Assembly: GCF_900094555.1 (NCBI RefSeq)
Contig: NZ_FMAC01000004.1
Coordinates: 62,001-126,000, forward strand
DNA: 64,000 nucleotides
Direction of reading: 5' to 3'
Source of the DNA: Martinezella hainanensis
Lineage (GTDB): Bacteria > Pseudomonadota > Alphaproteobacteria > Rhizobiales > Rhizobiaceae
Positions 1 through 8,988 of this stretch are shown here, one piece after another (the stretch's first letter is position 1; each line of letters starts with the position of its first letter). The notes under the pieces were generated by a model, which saw nothing but the letters and a program-made list of their open reading frames with translations, did not search any database and was not told the DNA's origin. Position numbers and translations under genes: made by a program.

Positions 1-189
1 GGCTTCGTCCCAGATGATGTTGAAATAGCCGGCGATGCGCTGCAAGAGATCGAAAGTCGGAAGGCCACGCTTTCCGTGTTCTAAGGCGGATAAATAAGCC
101 GGAGTCACATTGAGCGCGGCGGCCATCTGCTTTTGCGAGACGCCCTTGCGCAACCTCAACTTTCGTACCGCTTCGCCGAACGGGGTCAA
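1..189 (-). CDS. XRE-family helix-turn-helix regulator (C-terminus beyond window)
   Basis: Reading leftward from a TTG at 189, the frame stays open to the window edge and encodes about 63 residues. These match an XRE/Cro-type HTH: after a short basic N-terminus comes VSQKQMAAALNVTPAYLSAL, then EHGKRGLPTFDLLQRIAGYF, the usual five-helix DNA-binding fold. The TTG start overlaps the stop of the upstream Smr-domain gene by four bases (TTGA), so the two are probably translationally coupled. Such small HTH proteins are a conserved neighbour of the Smr gene in rhizobia (recollection). Its target genes cannot be inferred here, and the C-terminus is outside the window. Confidence 0.8.
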   Translation of the reverse strand, partial: MTPFGEAVRKLRLRKGVSQKQMAAALNVTPAYLSALEHGKRGLPTFDLLQRIAGYFNIIWDEA

Positions 190-770
190 AGCCTCTCCCC
201 CTTCAGGCGCGACAGGCGGATATAGAGCGCGCCCTCGCCACCGTGATGCTGCGCCGCCGTTTCGTAGGAGGAGATCAGAAAGCGGAATTCCGGCTTGGAG
301 AACCAGAGCGGTACGGCGCGCTTCAGCGCCCCTTCGCTGCCCATCGAGCTGCCCTTGCCTGTTATGACGAGCACATGGCGAAGGCCGCGGCTATGGGCAC
401 GCAGCAGGAAATCCAGAAGCATCCCGTGGGCCTCGCTCTGGATGAGGCCGTGGAGGTCGATCCGGGCTTCGAGCGCCAGATGACCCCTCGCGATCTTGCG
501 CTTGACGGGACGCTCGAGTGGATGATGGCGGCCGCCGGGCTGCTTTATGGGCGTTGAAACTTCCGGCGCTTCTGTAGATACAGGCGCCGGCTTTGCCTTT
601 GCGGCGCGGGCAGTTTCCTCGCTTTCGGCTTCGGCTTGCAAGGCAGCCTCGAAAGCCTCGATGTCAGCTATGCGGCCCGGCATGGGGCGCGTGCTCTTGG
701 CGACCTTACCCCAAAGGATACGGTCCTCCGCGCTGAGCTTTCGTTCCTTGTCCTTCCGTTCCGGGGCCAT
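186..770 (-). CDS. Smr/MutS2-type domain protein
   Basis: This 194-residue protein has a charged, low-complexity N-terminal half rich in Ala, Glu and Lys. A C-terminal Smr domain of roughly 85 residues follows. The diagnostic motifs are visible: a LDLHG-like motif (RIDLHGL) near residue 105, and TGKG near residue 138. Smr domains are known as nucleic-acid nicking or binding modules related to the MutS2 C-terminus; the stand-alone role in alphaproteobacteria is unclear. It overlaps the mltA stop by one base and the XRE start by four, so these leftward genes form a tight operon. Confidence 0.85.
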   Translation of the reverse strand: MAPERKDKERKLSAEDRILWGKVAKSTRPMPGRIADIEAFEAALQAEAESEETARAAKAKPAPVSTEAPEVSTPIKQPGGRHHPLERPVKRKIARGHLALEARIDLHGLIQSEAHGMLLDFLLRAHSRGLRHVLVITGKGSSMGSEGALKRAVPLWFSKPEFRFLISSYETAAQHHGGEGALYIRLSRLKGERL

Positions 771-1888
771 CAGCCGAACCTCTGCGCCGCCGCCTTCGGA
801 ATGAGTATATAAAAATCGGCATCGTTGCGCACGGTACCGGCGAGCTCGCCTGCATCGTAGCCGGAGCCGGTAAAGATATCGCCACGTGCCGGCCCGACGA
901 TCGCCGAGCCCGTATCGAGCGCCAGCATCAGCCGCGCGAAAGGCTTGCCGGCATCGAGATGCGTCAGGCTTTCCGAACGGATGAAGAAGGGAAAACCGAA
1001 GGTATGGATCAACCGATCGACCGCAAGGGAACGGCCCGCCAGCAGCGGCACCTTGGCTGCTGCGATCGGTCCGAGAGCGGGATCGCTGACTTCGGCCTCG
1101 CGGAAGAAGATATAGGATCGATTGTGCGAGAGAATTTCATCGACCTGATCCGGGTGGGCGTAGAGCCAGTCACGGATCGTCTGCATGGAGATCGTCGCGC
1201 GGTCCAGCAGGCCGCGGTCTATCAACAGGCGCCCGACGGCCGAGAAGGGATGACCGGCCTTGGCGGCATAGGTGATACGGCCGAGACGCCCATCTGGATA
1301 GCGCAGACGCGCCGCTCCCTGCACATGTACGAAGAAGACGTCGACCTTGGATTTCGCCCAGGCGATCTCCAGCTCTTTGCCATCGAGATAGCCGCGATCG
1401 ATTTCGCCACGATCAGGATAGGTGGAAATTGCACCACCCTGAAGCCTGCCGAACATATAGGAAGGATCGATATCCTCCGGCCGATTGCCGTCGTCGAGAT
1501 CAATCAGATCGTCCGGCCGGCGATAAAAGGGATAGCGGTAGGTTTCGTTTGGCTCGGCCGACACTTGGATTTCCGGTTCGAAGAATGCGGTCACGAAACC
1601 GGTCGCGCCGCCAGCGCGGCGAATGAAGAAGGGCTGGCAGTGCTCCTCGAAGAAGGCTCTGGCTTCGGCTGCATCGCCGGGCTCTTTCCCTTCTGCCGCA
1701 TCGAGAAGCGCCAGGAGATCATCGGCTGTCAGCCCGGCAGCGCCGGTGCGATAGGGCTTCACATCGCGGATATGGCTCCGACAGTCCTTCATCGCGCGAA
1801 AAAGGCTGGAAGGATCGTCCTCCTCCCAGCCCTTCAAATCGGCGAAGGTTGCCGGCTCCAGCCTGAATTCCTGCGATGGGATCGTCAT
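770..1888 (-). CDS. mltA: Membrane-bound lytic murein transglycosylase A
   Basis: This 372-residue protein belongs to the MltA family, which cleaves the glycan strands of peptidoglycan with formation of 1,6-anhydromuramic acid. The C-terminal 3D-type barrel is recognisable in ALDTGSAIVGPARGDIFTGS, with conserved aspartates near the end. No signal peptide or lipobox is seen at the assigned ATG. Either export depends on an upstream start I cannot support, or the rhizobial proteins use another route. The ATG overlaps the stop of the Tim44-like gene (ATGA), indicating cotranscription with it and with the Smr gene. Confidence 0.88.
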   Translation of the reverse strand: MTIPSQEFRLEPATFADLKGWEEDDPSSLFRAMKDCRSHIRDVKPYRTGAAGLTADDLLALLDAAEGKEPGDAAEARAFFEEHCQPFFIRRAGGATGFVTAFFEPEIQVSAEPNETYRYPFYRRPDDLIDLDDGNRPEDIDPSYMFGRLQGGAISTYPDRGEIDRGYLDGKELEIAWAKSKVDVFFVHVQGAARLRYPDGRLGRITYAAKAGHPFSAVGRLLIDRGLLDRATISMQTIRDWLYAHPDQVDEILSHNRSYIFFREAEVSDPALGPIAAAKVPLLAGRSLAVDRLIHTFGFPFFIRSESLTHLDAGKPFARLMLALDTGSAIVGPARGDIFTGSGYDAGELAGTVRNDADFYILIPKAAAQRFG

Positions 1889-2586
1889 TGTTCAGATTCG
1901 GTCGCCACGAGTTTCCAGTTCGGATCGCGCGAACGCGTGTCGCGAGCGAAGGTCCAGAGGTCGCTGACCTCAGCCACGGCTTCGGCATCGCCATCGATCA
2001 GCTTATCCGCCTTGTCGTAGGTGGCGGAAATCATCTGGCTGACGATGCGCATGGTGATCAGGGCATCCGTTCCCTTCACCTCGGCAGTGACGATATCAGC
2101 CTTGTCGATGCCGACGAAGGTCGATTTGACCTTTTCGCCCTTGGCCTCGCGATCGGCGATGGCGGCATCGAAGCCTTCGTAGACCTCGCGCGACAGCAGC
2201 CCCTTCAGAGACTTGCGATCACCATCGGCAAAGGCCATGACGATCATCTCATAGGCCATGCGCGCGCCATTGACGAATTCCTTCGGGTTGAAGGAAGGAT
2301 CAACTTTGCTCACCTCGCGCAGCGAATCATTGAGTGGTGTGCCGGCCGGGGTGAAGGCATCGATGGCAGCAAAACGGTCTTCCTCTTCGGTTCCGTCACG
2401 ACGCGGCAGCGTGACCACCTTGCCGGCGTCCGGTGCAGTCGTGCCACTGGCCGGATCAGCAGAACCGTAGAGATCACGCGGCGGCTTCTCATTCCCCGTG
2501 CGGCGGCCAAGGACACTGCGCAACTGAAAGAAAATCAGCACCGCCGCCACCAGGAAAAAGATCGTCACAAAGTCGTTTGCACCCAT
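1885..2586 (-). CDS. Tim44-like domain protein (TimA family)
   Basis: The 233-residue protein starts with one hydrophobic segment (about residues 5-22, DFVTIFFLVAAVLIFFQL). A charged linker and a C-terminal Tim44/calcium-channel-like domain of about 130 residues follow (PSFNPKEFVNGARMAYEMIV onward). Bacterial TimA proteins are alphaproteobacterial relatives of mitochondrial Tim44 anchored in the inner membrane; their molecular role is not well established. It is the first gene of the leftward timA-mltA-smr-xre operon and is divergent from fxsA and secB. Proximity to SecB, an export chaperone, is suggestive but not proof of a transport role. Confidence 0.8.
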   Translation of the reverse strand: MGANDFVTIFFLVAAVLIFFQLRSVLGRRTGNEKPPRDLYGSADPASGTTAPDAGKVVTLPRRDGTEEEDRFAAIDAFTPAGTPLNDSLREVSKVDPSFNPKEFVNGARMAYEMIVMAFADGDRKSLKGLLSREVYEGFDAAIADREAKGEKVKSTFVGIDKADIVTAEVKGTDALITMRIVSQMISATYDKADKLIDGDAEAVAEVSDLWTFARDTRSRDPNWKLVATESEQ

Positions 2587-2732
2587 CTCGTATCGGAACC
2601 ACCGTTAAAATTAAAAGATCAATCCCCATATAGTCCGCATCGATCTATCATTCAAATAGCGGACCAGTTTCTTTATTATACGCGAGAAACCAACGCTTAC
2701 GCGAAGAAACCCGCTCTCAGGACCACCGTAAC

Positions 2733-3251
2733 ATGCGCCTATCACTTCTTCCTATCTTCGTTTTTCTGATGCCTCTGGCTGAGATTGCCGGATTCATCGT
2801 GGTTGGAAAGATGATCGGCGTCTGGGCGACGCTGGGGCTCGTCATTCTCAGCGTGCTGCTCGGTGCCGCTCTTCTGAGGATCCAGGGCATCGGTATTCTT
2901 CAGCGCATCTCGGCCGAAAGCCGCAATGGCGGCGATCCCGGCCGCGAGATGGTGCATGGCGCCATGATCGTCGTTGCCGCCTTCTTCCTGATGCTGCCCG
3001 GCTTCATCTCCGACATCATCGGCCTGCTGCTTTTCATCCCCGCCGTACGCGACCTCGCCTGGCAGGTCTTGCGCAAGCGTATCGTCGTTGTCGGCAATTC
3101 GCGGGCGTTCCGCCGCGGACAAGGCCCGGGTGCTGGGCCACAAGGCCGACCGAACAAACCCGGAAACGTCGTCGATCTCGATGAAGGCGATTTTCATCGC
3201 GAGCCGAACCGCAACTCGCCCTGGTCTGATCAAAAGCGTCTGGATGACTAG
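2733..3251 (+). CDS. fxsA: FxsA family membrane protein
   Basis: This 172-residue inner-membrane protein has N-terminal hydrophobic segments (about residues 3-20 and 28-48, including LGLVILSVLLGAALLRIQG) and another pair around residues 72-105. A polar C-terminal tail follows. The pattern matches the FxsA/YtzA family, known in E. coli for modulating exclusion of phage T7 by the F plasmid; the chromosomal function is unknown. It lies 95 bases before secB on the same strand and 146 bases from the divergent Tim44-like gene, so the gap 2587-2732 must hold both promoters. Confidence 0.85.
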   Translation: MRLSLLPIFVFLMPLAEIAGFIVVGKMIGVWATLGLVILSVLLGAALLRIQGIGILQRISAESRNGGDPGREMVHGAMIVVAAFFLMLPGFISDIIGLLLFIPAVRDLAWQVLRKRIVVVGNSRAFRRGQGPGAGPQGRPNKPGNVVDLDEGDFHREPNRNSPWSDQKRLDD

Positions 3252-3346
3252 AGAGCGGCTGCGGGAGCCCCGGCGCCATAAGGGTTGTAAGCCCCTTTTC
3301 TAAATGCTAGATGGCGACACCCATCGAGACGTGAGAGGACACCCCC

Positions 3347-3829
3347 ATGGCCAACGAGACCAACGGCAACGGCGCAGCCACCCCGAGCCTCAGCATCCTT
3401 GCTCAGTACACCAAGGATCTTTCCTTCGAAAATCCGGGTGCTCCGCGCTCGCTCCAGGCCCGGGAAAATGCTCCGGACATCAATATCAACGTGAACGTCA
3501 ACGCCAACCCGCTGTCGGACTCCGATTTCGACGTCGTGCTGACGCTGAGCGCCGAAGCCAAGGATGGCGAGCGCGTTCTCTTCCACACCGAGCTGGTCTA
3601 TGGCGGTGTCTTCCGCGTCACCGGTTTCCCGCAGGAACACATGCTGCCGCTGCTCTTCATCGAGTGCCCGCGCCTGCTGTTCCCCTTCGCACGCCAGATC
3701 ATCGCCGACGTCACGCGCAATGGCGGCTTCCCGCCGCTGATGATCGATCCAATCGATTTCGCGCAGATGTTCACGCAGCGCATGGCCGAAGAACAGGCTC
3801 GCGCTCAGGTTTCGGCCGTTCCGAACTAA
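3347..3829 (+). CDS. secB: Protein-export chaperone SecB
   Basis: The 160-residue protein has the usual SecB length and sequence. The N-terminal region contains [18 protein letters not shown], and the central part has [20 protein letters not shown]; the C-terminus is acidic and helical. SecB is a homotetramer that keeps presecretory proteins unfolded and hands them to SecA. The ATG at 3347 follows a purine-rich GAGAGGA. A strong hairpin terminator lies about 20 bases past the stop. Confidence 0.96.
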   Translation: MANETNGNGAATPSLSILAQYTKDLSFENPGAPRSLQARENAPDININVNVNANPLSDSDFDVVLTLSAEAKDGERVLFHTELVYGGVFRVTGFPQEHMLPLLFIECPRLLFPFARQIIADVTRNGGFPPLMIDPIDFAQMFTQRMAEEQARAQVSAVPN

Positions 3830-3850
3830 GCTTGAATATCTTCATTCTAG

Positions 3851-3890
3851 AAAAGAAAATGCCCGGATCGACGTCCGGGCATTTTCTTTT
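3851..3890. terminator. Bidirectional hairpin terminator between secB and dnaQ
   Basis: A 17-base perfect inverted repeat (left arm 3851-3867, right arm 3874-3890) encloses a six-base loop. A runs on one side and T runs on the other (AAAAGAAAA and TTTTCTTTT), so it can end both the rightward secB transcript and the leftward dnaQ transcript. Confidence 0.9.
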
Positions 3891-3912
3891 GGTGGTTGCC
3901 TGAGATGACAGC

Positions 3913-4629
3913 TTATTCGGACGTGCGGTATTTGGACCAGATGCCCTTCGCGCCGAGCTTGGCAACCAGCGCAGCATGGGCCGAAAGTTCTTCCTCGCTC
4001 AGCCGGCTCGACAATGGATTGGGTCGCGTAAAGATATCGGCGACTACCTCCTCCGCATCATCACTCTGTCGCGAGCGCGACGACGAACCATTGGTGCTGC
4101 CAAGGCCAAGTGCGGTCTGACGGCCACCGATCATCTCGATATAGACTTCGGCCAGCAGTTCGGAGTCGAGCAGCGCGCCGTGTTTCGTGCGGTGCGAATT
4201 GTCGATGCCGTAGCGACGGCAAAGCGCATCGAGCGAATTCGGCCCCATTGGATGTTTGCGACGCGCCATGGCGAGCGTATCGATCACCATGTCGGGAAGG
4301 ATCGGCGGCCGGTTGAGTCGTGCAAATTCAGCGTTGACGAAGCCCATGTCGAAGGTGGCGTTATGCGCGATCCACTTGGCACCTTCGAAGAATTCTAGGA
4401 TCTTGTCGGCGACCTCTTCGAAGGGCGGCTTGTCCTTCAGCGATTCATCGGTGATCCCGTGCACGGCAAGCGCATCCGGATGAACCTTGCGATCACCTGG
4501 ATTGATATAGAGATGCAATGTCTTGCCGGTCGGGAAATGGTTGATGAGTTCGATGCCGCCAATTTCGATGATCCGGTCGGCCCTGTTGTCAAGGCCCGTG
4601 GTTTCCGTATCGAAAATGATTTCGCGCAT
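3913..4629 (-). CDS. dnaQ: DNA polymerase III epsilon subunit (3'-5' proofreading exonuclease)
   Basis: This 238-residue protein is the DEDD-family proofreading exonuclease of the replicase. Exo I is DTETTG at residues 7-12, Exo II is the HNATFDMGFVNAEF region near residue 99, and Exo III is HGALLDSELLAEVY near residue 157. The start is set at the ATG at 4629, where homology begins (MREIIFDTETTG). The frame is open further upstream to 4752, but that part overlaps coaE and does not look like this family. It is 17 bases downstream of coaE in a leftward operon. Confidence 0.95.
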   Translation of the reverse strand: MREIIFDTETTGLDNRADRIIEIGGIELINHFPTGKTLHLYINPGDRKVHPDALAVHGITDESLKDKPPFEEVADKILEFFEGAKWIAHNATFDMGFVNAEFARLNRPPILPDMVIDTLAMARRKHPMGPNSLDALCRRYGIDNSHRTKHGALLDSELLAEVYIEMIGGRQTALGLGSTNGSSSRSRQSDDAEEVVADIFTRPNPLSSRLSEEELSAHAALVAKLGAKGIWSKYRTSE

Positions 4630-4646
4630 GTCGGGACTCCGCTTTC

Positions 4647-5246
4647 CTATTTCTCGATCGGCAGCTTGCGCCGCACATCCGCAATGATCTCTCTGACCTG
4701 CTCGCCAGCCGCCTCGATGCTTCCGCCCGTATCGATGACATAATCGGCGCACGCCCGCTTTTCCGCATCCGGCGTCTGGCGGGAGAGAATCATATTGAAT
4801 TTTTCCTCCGTCATGCCCGGCCGGGCAAGCACCCTCTGTCGCTGAATCTGTGGATCGCAGCTGACGACGGCGATCTTGTCCACTCTCTTGTCGGCACCGG
4901 TTTCAAAGAGAAGCGGGATATCCAGCACCACCATATCGGCACCGGCCTTGCGATGACGTTCCAGAAACCGGCGTTCACGCTCACGCACGAGCGGATGGAC
5001 AATCGCTTCGAGACGCTTGAAGCCGGAGGGATCGCCTGCCAGCTTTCGGCTGAGCTCCTGCCGGTCGACCTTACCGTCCGCTGTTGTGCCGGGGAAAGCA
5101 GCCTCCACCAGAGGCACCGCCTCGCCACTATAGAGATCGTGCACAATCGCATCGGAATCATTCACCGGGATTCCGGCTTGGGCGAAAAGTTTCGCCGAAG
5201 TCGACTTTCCCATGCCGATCGATCCGGTGAGCCCGATCCTGATCAT
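4647..5246 (-). CDS. coaE: Dephospho-CoA kinase
   Basis: The 199-residue protein carries the Walker A motif GLTGSIGMGKST at residues 5-16 and the family's VHPLVRERERRFLERH region. It has a lid-type region (VLARPGMTEEKFNMILSRQ) near residue 140. CoaE phosphorylates the ribose 3'-hydroxyl of dephospho-CoA, the last step of coenzyme A synthesis. It starts one base after the aroE stop, so aroE, coaE and dnaQ are very likely cotranscribed. Confidence 0.95.
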   Translation of the reverse strand: MIRIGLTGSIGMGKSTSAKLFAQAGIPVNDSDAIVHDLYSGEAVPLVEAAFPGTTADGKVDRQELSRKLAGDPSGFKRLEAIVHPLVRERERRFLERHRKAGADMVVLDIPLLFETGADKRVDKIAVVSCDPQIQRQRVLARPGMTEEKFNMILSRQTPDAEKRACADYVIDTGGSIEAAGEQVREIIADVRRKLPIEK

Positions 5247-5247
5247 A

Positions 5248-6105
5248 TCAATGCTTTTCCATGTCCGCGATGATCAATGCTCTCAAGGTTTCATCGACCG
5301 CCGGACGCTTCCCGAACCATTTTTCGAAACCGGGTATGGCTTGATGCAGAAGCATGCCGAGGCCGTCAACAATGGCAAAACCCTGCTCTTCGGCCTCGGC
5401 GAGAAGCGGCGTCTTCAGCGGTATATAGACAATGTCGGTAACGACAGCCCCTTGTGCAAGAGGCGAAAAATCGATGCGGAGCGCCGCTTCGCCATCCATG
5501 CCGAGCGACGTCGTATTGATAAAGAGACCGGCGCCCTGCATGACCTCGCCGAGCGCTGCTATCGGATGGGCATGAACCCTTTCGCCGAACCGATCCGCCA
5601 ATTCCTGCGCGCGCTCGACCGTACGGTTGACGACGTGGATTTCCTTGAAACCGCGATCGCGCACGGCCTGTATGATGGCGCGGCTGGCACCGCCTGCCCC
5701 GAGGATCACAGCGCGATCGCTGCGGTCCCAGCCGGGATGACGCTCGTCGAGGTTCGCCGTGAAGCCGCGGCCATCGGTATTCGTCGCATGGAGCTCGCCG
5801 TCCTGAAGCCACAGGGTGTTGGAAGCACCCAGCTCCTGCGAAAGCTCGTCCGGCCGATCGGCGAGTTTGAAGGCTGCTTCTTTATGGGGGATGGTGACGT
5901 TGCCGCCGACGAAGCCGCTGGTACCATCCTTCAGGGATGAGATGAAGGCAGCGAAATCCTCGACAGACACTTCATGGGCACGATAGCTGCCGGCCAGACC
6001 GAGCTGCTTCAGCCAGTAACCATGGATTAGCGGCGAGCGCGAATGCTTGATCGGATAACCCGTTACGAAAGCGTTTACGCTCTGTGTTTCACGTGAATCA
6101 TCCAT
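5248..6105 (-). CDS. aroE: Shikimate dehydrogenase (NADP)
   Basis: This 285-residue enzyme reduces 3-dehydroshikimate in aromatic amino-acid synthesis. The substrate-binding motif [12 protein letters not shown] lies near residue 20, GNVTIPHKE near residue 67, the Rossmann motif [10 protein letters not shown] near residue 136, and NTTSLGMDG near residue 195. The ATG at 6105 is chosen because homology starts just after it; it overlaps the maf stop by eight bases. Codons 2-8 sit inside a parS-like palindrome that forces the residues D-S-R-E-T, so the coding start of aroE doubles as a segregation site. Confidence 0.95.
   Translation of the reverse strand: MDDSRETQSVNAFVTGYPIKHSRSPLIHGYWLKQLGLAGSYRAHEVSVEDFAAFISSLKDGTSGFVGGNVTIPHKEAAFKLADRPDELSQELGASNTLWLQDGELHATNTDGRGFTANLDERHPGWDRSDRAVILGAGGASRAIIQAVRDRGFKEIHVVNRTVERAQELADRFGERVHAHPIAALGEVMQGAGLFINTTSLGMDGEAALRIDFSPLAQGAVVTDIVYIPLKTPLLAEAEEQGFAIVDGLGMLLHQAIPGFEKWFGKRPAVDETLRALIIADMEKH
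6085..6100. promoter_or_regulatory. parS-like ParB-binding palindrome in aroE/maf overlap
   Basis: The 16-mer TGTTTCACGTGAATCA differs at one position from the canonical TGTTTCACGTGAAACA. It lies where the 5' end of aroE overlaps the 3' end of maf, about 9 kb from parAB. Read on the minus strand it is the same variant as the site at 12453. Confidence 0.75.
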
Positions 6106-6697
6106 CGATTGTCCCCAACTCTCGCAGTTTTTCCAGGAGCGGCAGCATCGGTAATCCGACGATGGTGAAATAGTCACCGTCGATTTTCGAGAAAAGCTGG
6201 ATCCCTTCGCCTTCGAGCTGGTAGGCGCCGACGCTCGACAACGCCTTCTCGCCGACGCGGTTCAGATGCCGGTGAATGAAATCGGCCGGCAGCTCCCGCA
6301 TGGTGAGATCGGCGTGGGACACATGCTCCCAAATGATATCGCCGTTGCGTGCAAGGGCGACAGCGCTGTTCAGCCGATGGGTCTTTCCCGACAGGGTCCG
6401 CAAATGATTTTCCGCATCCGCCATGGTCGTCGGTTTGTGAAAGACCTGGGCACCGAGCGACATGGTTTGATCCGAGCCTATAACGAGCGAACCGGGGAAG
6501 CGATCGCTCACTTCCTTCGCCTTCGCCTTTGCCAGCACGAGCGCGACCGCATCCGGGCTGGCACCGCCTTGTTCCAGCGGTGCTTCGATCGCACGCTCAT
6601 CGATATCGGCGGCGATGGCCTGAAAATGCAATCCGGCATTTTCCATCAGCATTCGTCGAAACGGGCTGGAGGATGCAAGAATAAGGGGCGAGGTCAT
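6098..6697 (-). CDS. Maf-like nucleotide pyrophosphatase
   Basis: The 199-residue protein begins [20 protein letters not shown], the typical Maf/YceF N-terminus. It has [16 protein letters not shown] near residue 73, a [11 protein letters not shown] segment near residue 105, and ends with [15 protein letters not shown]. Maf proteins hydrolyse non-canonical or modified nucleoside triphosphates (dTTP/UTP or m7GTP, depending on subgroup) and are linked to septum formation; the subgroup is not resolved here. The ATG at 6697 is preferred over an in-frame ATG at 6721 because homology begins there. It lies between ppsR and aroE in the same operon. Confidence 0.9.
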   Translation of the reverse strand: MTSPLILASSSPFRRMLMENAGLHFQAIAADIDERAIEAPLEQGGASPDAVALVLAKAKAKEVSDRFPGSLVIGSDQTMSLGAQVFHKPTTMADAENHLRTLSGKTHRLNSAVALARNGDIIWEHVSHADLTMRELPADFIHRHLNRVGEKALSSVGAYQLEGEGIQLFSKIDGDYFTIVGLPMLPLLEKLRELGTIDG

Positions 6698-6730
6698 GAT
6701 GGCTGCCTCCGAGAAAATCATCCGCAGCGC

Positions 6731-7552
6731 TTAGCGCAGCTTCGGTCGCAGGGCAACAATGGCAGCCGCGGTCTCTTCGATCGAGCGGCGCGTGACATCG
6801 ATGATCGGCCAATTGTGCCGCGCGCAGAGAGAGCGGGCATATTTCAGCTCCTCGGAGATGGCGGCCCGATCCGTATAGCCACCGCGATCGAAGCCCGGCG
6901 TTGCCCCGAGAATGCGATTTTCACGGACCTGCGAAATCCGGTCCGTTGTCGCGACCAGTCCAACGATCAGCGGCTTTGTTGCCCTGGCAAGGCTTTCCGG
7001 CAACGGCACACCATGGACAATCGGAATGTTGGCCGTCTTGATGCCGCGGTTCGCCAGATAGATGCTCGTCGGCGTTTTCGAGGTGCGGCTGATACCGATG
7101 ATGACGACATCGGCGTCATCGTAATCGTCAGGCATCTGGCCGTCATCATGATCCATGGTGAAGTTCAGCGCTTCGATGCGCGCGAAATAATCCGCATTCA
7201 TCACATGCTGCGCCCCGACACGTCGGCGAGATGCCGTGCCAAGATAGGTCTGGAAAACATTCATGACCGGCTCGAGAACATTGACGCAGGGTACACCCAT
7301 CTCGCGGCAACGCTCGGCGATGAAATCGGCAAGCTCGCGATCGACGATCGTATAGAGAACGATACCGGGGCTGTGATCGATTGCCTCCAGGACAGGCAGA
7401 AGCTGCTTGCGGTTTCGAATCAGCGGATAGACGTGCTCGATCGGCTGGCTGGCATGGAATTGAACTGATGCAGCACGGCCGGCGGAGATGAGAGTCTCAC
7501 CCGTTGAGTCAGAAATCAGGTGCAGATGAAAGAAGCTCGTTCGGTTTTCCAC
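6731..7552 (-). CDS. ppsR: Bifunctional PEP synthetase/PPDK regulatory kinase-phosphotransferase
   Basis: The 273-residue protein is of the DUF299 family, with SDSTGETL near residue 12 and a P-loop-like [14 protein letters not shown] near residue 146. Family members use ADP to inactivate, and phosphate to reactivate, pyruvate phosphate dikinase or PEP synthetase. The start is probably the GTG at 7552 ([20 protein letters not shown]), which matches rhizobial homologues from memory and has GGAAAG about four bases upstream. An in-frame ATG at 7564 would add four residues. Its promoter must lie in the probable origin region that separates it from hemE. Confidence 0.9.
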   Translation of the reverse strand: MENRTSFFHLHLISDSTGETLISAGRAASVQFHASQPIEHVYPLIRNRKQLLPVLEAIDHSPGIVLYTIVDRELADFIAERCREMGVPCVNVLEPVMNVFQTYLGTASRRRVGAQHVMNADYFARIEALNFTMDHDDGQMPDDYDDADVVIIGISRTSKTPTSIYLANRGIKTANIPIVHGVPLPESLARATKPLIVGLVATTDRISQVRENRILGATPGFDRGGYTDRAAISEELKYARSLCARHNWPIIDVTRRSIEETAAAIVALRPKLR

Positions 7553-7953
7553 GCTACTTTCCATCACCTGTTGATATCTCGGGAGAAAAGAGAGGTACGG
7601 GAAGGGGGGCGTCATGGGCAAGTGGAAAACGGCCGAGTTTTCCACATTTGGAATTTTCGAGAGACGGCTTTAGCAAGGGCTGTGGGCAATGTGGACAAGA
7701 TCGACGATGTCTTACTCATCCACGACTTGTCCCCAGAGGGAGAAGAGCCAAATTTCTCTTCAACTTCCTCAAAAAATTGAAAAATTTCCTTTCTTTTCCA
7801 CATGCCGGCTTATGACTTCGAAATCTCTGCAAATTCGTGCGCGAGGCGCGACAAAATGGATAGGCAAGGGATGAACTTTAATCCTTGCTACTCACCGACT
7901 CTAAGAAATAGAAACCTTTCAATATATGTTTGGTTTTATATAGGACGACGTCT
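7500..7953. other. Probable chromosomal replication origin (oriC)
   Basis: This region between ppsR and hemE carries many DnaA-box-like 9-mers. TTTTCCACA occurs at 7638-7646 and 7794-7802. The directly abutting pair TGTGGGCAA/TGTGGACAA is at 7681-7698. Weaker matches are TTTTCCACG near 7545, AGTGGAAAA at 7621-7629 and TCATCCACG at 7716-7724. An AT-rich, T/A-tract segment at about 7750-7800 could be the unwinding element. Methyltransferase CcrM sites (GANTC) lie at 7492, 7506 and 7897. Caulobacter and Sinorhizobium origins are known to adjoin hemE, so location and content agree. Confidence 0.78.
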
Positions 7954-8988
7954 GTGACCGATGAACGCCGGAAGATCATGCGGGTCTTGAGCGGAGAAAC
8001 GCTCAGCCCTCCCCCGCTCTGGCTGATGAGACAGGCAGGGCGTTATCTACCCGAGTATCGTGAAACGCGTGCGAAGGCTGGAAGCTTCCTTGATCTCTGT
8101 TATACGCCTGACCATGCCGTCGAGGTGACGATGCAGCCGATCCGACGTTATGGCTTCGATGCTGCAATCCTGTTTTCCGATATTCTGGTCATTCCCGATG
8201 CGTTGAAACGCAATGTCCGCTATACCGAGGGTCATGGTCCGGAGATGGATCCGATCGACGAGGCGGGTATCCTGGCTTTGAAACCGGAGGGGGTCGTAGC
8301 CTACCTGGAGCCGGTCATGGAGACGGTGCGGCGGCTGCGGCGGGACTTGCCCACGGAGACAACGCTTCTTGGCTTCTGTGGGGCTCCCTGGACCGTTGCG
8401 ACCTATATGATCGCTGGACACGGCACACCGGACCAGGCCCCTGCCCGGCTCTTTGCCTACCGCTATCCGAAGGCCTTCGAACATCTGCTGATGCTGCTTG
8501 CAGACATCTCCGCCGATTATCTCGTCGCGCAGATCGATGCGGGTGCGGATGCCGTACAGATTTTCGATTCCTGGGCCGGCGTGCTCGGCGAGAAGGAATT
8601 CGAGGCTTTTGCCATCAAGCCGGTCGCAAAAATGATCGCGTCGATCAAGGCGCGGCGGCCGCAGGCTCGGGTGATCGCTTTCGCCAAGGGTGCGGGCTAT
8701 CTCTTAAAAACCTATCGTCAGAAGACGGGTGCTGATGCGATCGGTCTCGATTGGTCGGTGCCATTGGCCTTTGCTCGCGAACTGCAGAAGGACGGGCCGG
8801 TGCAGGGAAATCTTGACCCCATGCGTGTCGTCGCTGGCGGCAAGGCTCTGGACGACGGGATCGACGACGTCTTGCAGCAGCTCGGGAACGGCCCGCTGAT
8901 TTTCAATCTCGGGCACGGTATCACGCCGCAGGCGGACCCCGCCAATGTTGCGAGGCTTGTCGAACGCGTGCGGGGATGGAGGAACTGA
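7954..8988 (+). CDS. hemE: Uroporphyrinogen decarboxylase
   Basis: This 344-residue enzyme decarboxylates uroporphyrinogen III to coproporphyrinogen III. The N-terminal signature [17 protein letters not shown] is at about residues 20-36, [12 protein letters not shown] near residue 78, [14 protein letters not shown] near residue 139, and [13 protein letters not shown] near the end. The start is the GTG at 7954, preceded by AGGA at 7942-7945; this fits the family length. It directly follows the probable origin and its last base overlaps the hemJ ATG. Confidence 0.95.
   Translation: MTDERRKIMRVLSGETLSPPPLWLMRQAGRYLPEYRETRAKAGSFLDLCYTPDHAVEVTMQPIRRYGFDAAILFSDILVIPDALKRNVRYTEGHGPEMDPIDEAGILALKPEGVVAYLEPVMETVRRLRRDLPTETTLLGFCGAPWTVATYMIAGHGTPDQAPARLFAYRYPKAFEHLLMLLADISADYLVAQIDAGADAVQIFDSWAGVLGEKEFEAFAIKPVAKMIASIKARRPQARVIAFAKGAGYLLKTYRQKTGADAIGLDWSVPLAFARELQKDGPVQGNLDPMRVVAGGKALDDGIDDVLQQLGNGPLIFNLGHGITPQADPANVARLVERVRGWRN

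Noticed and set aside
3913..4752. 279-residue extended form of DnaQ
   Set aside because: The upstream part reads through coaE in another frame; Exo I lies seven residues after the ATG at 4629.
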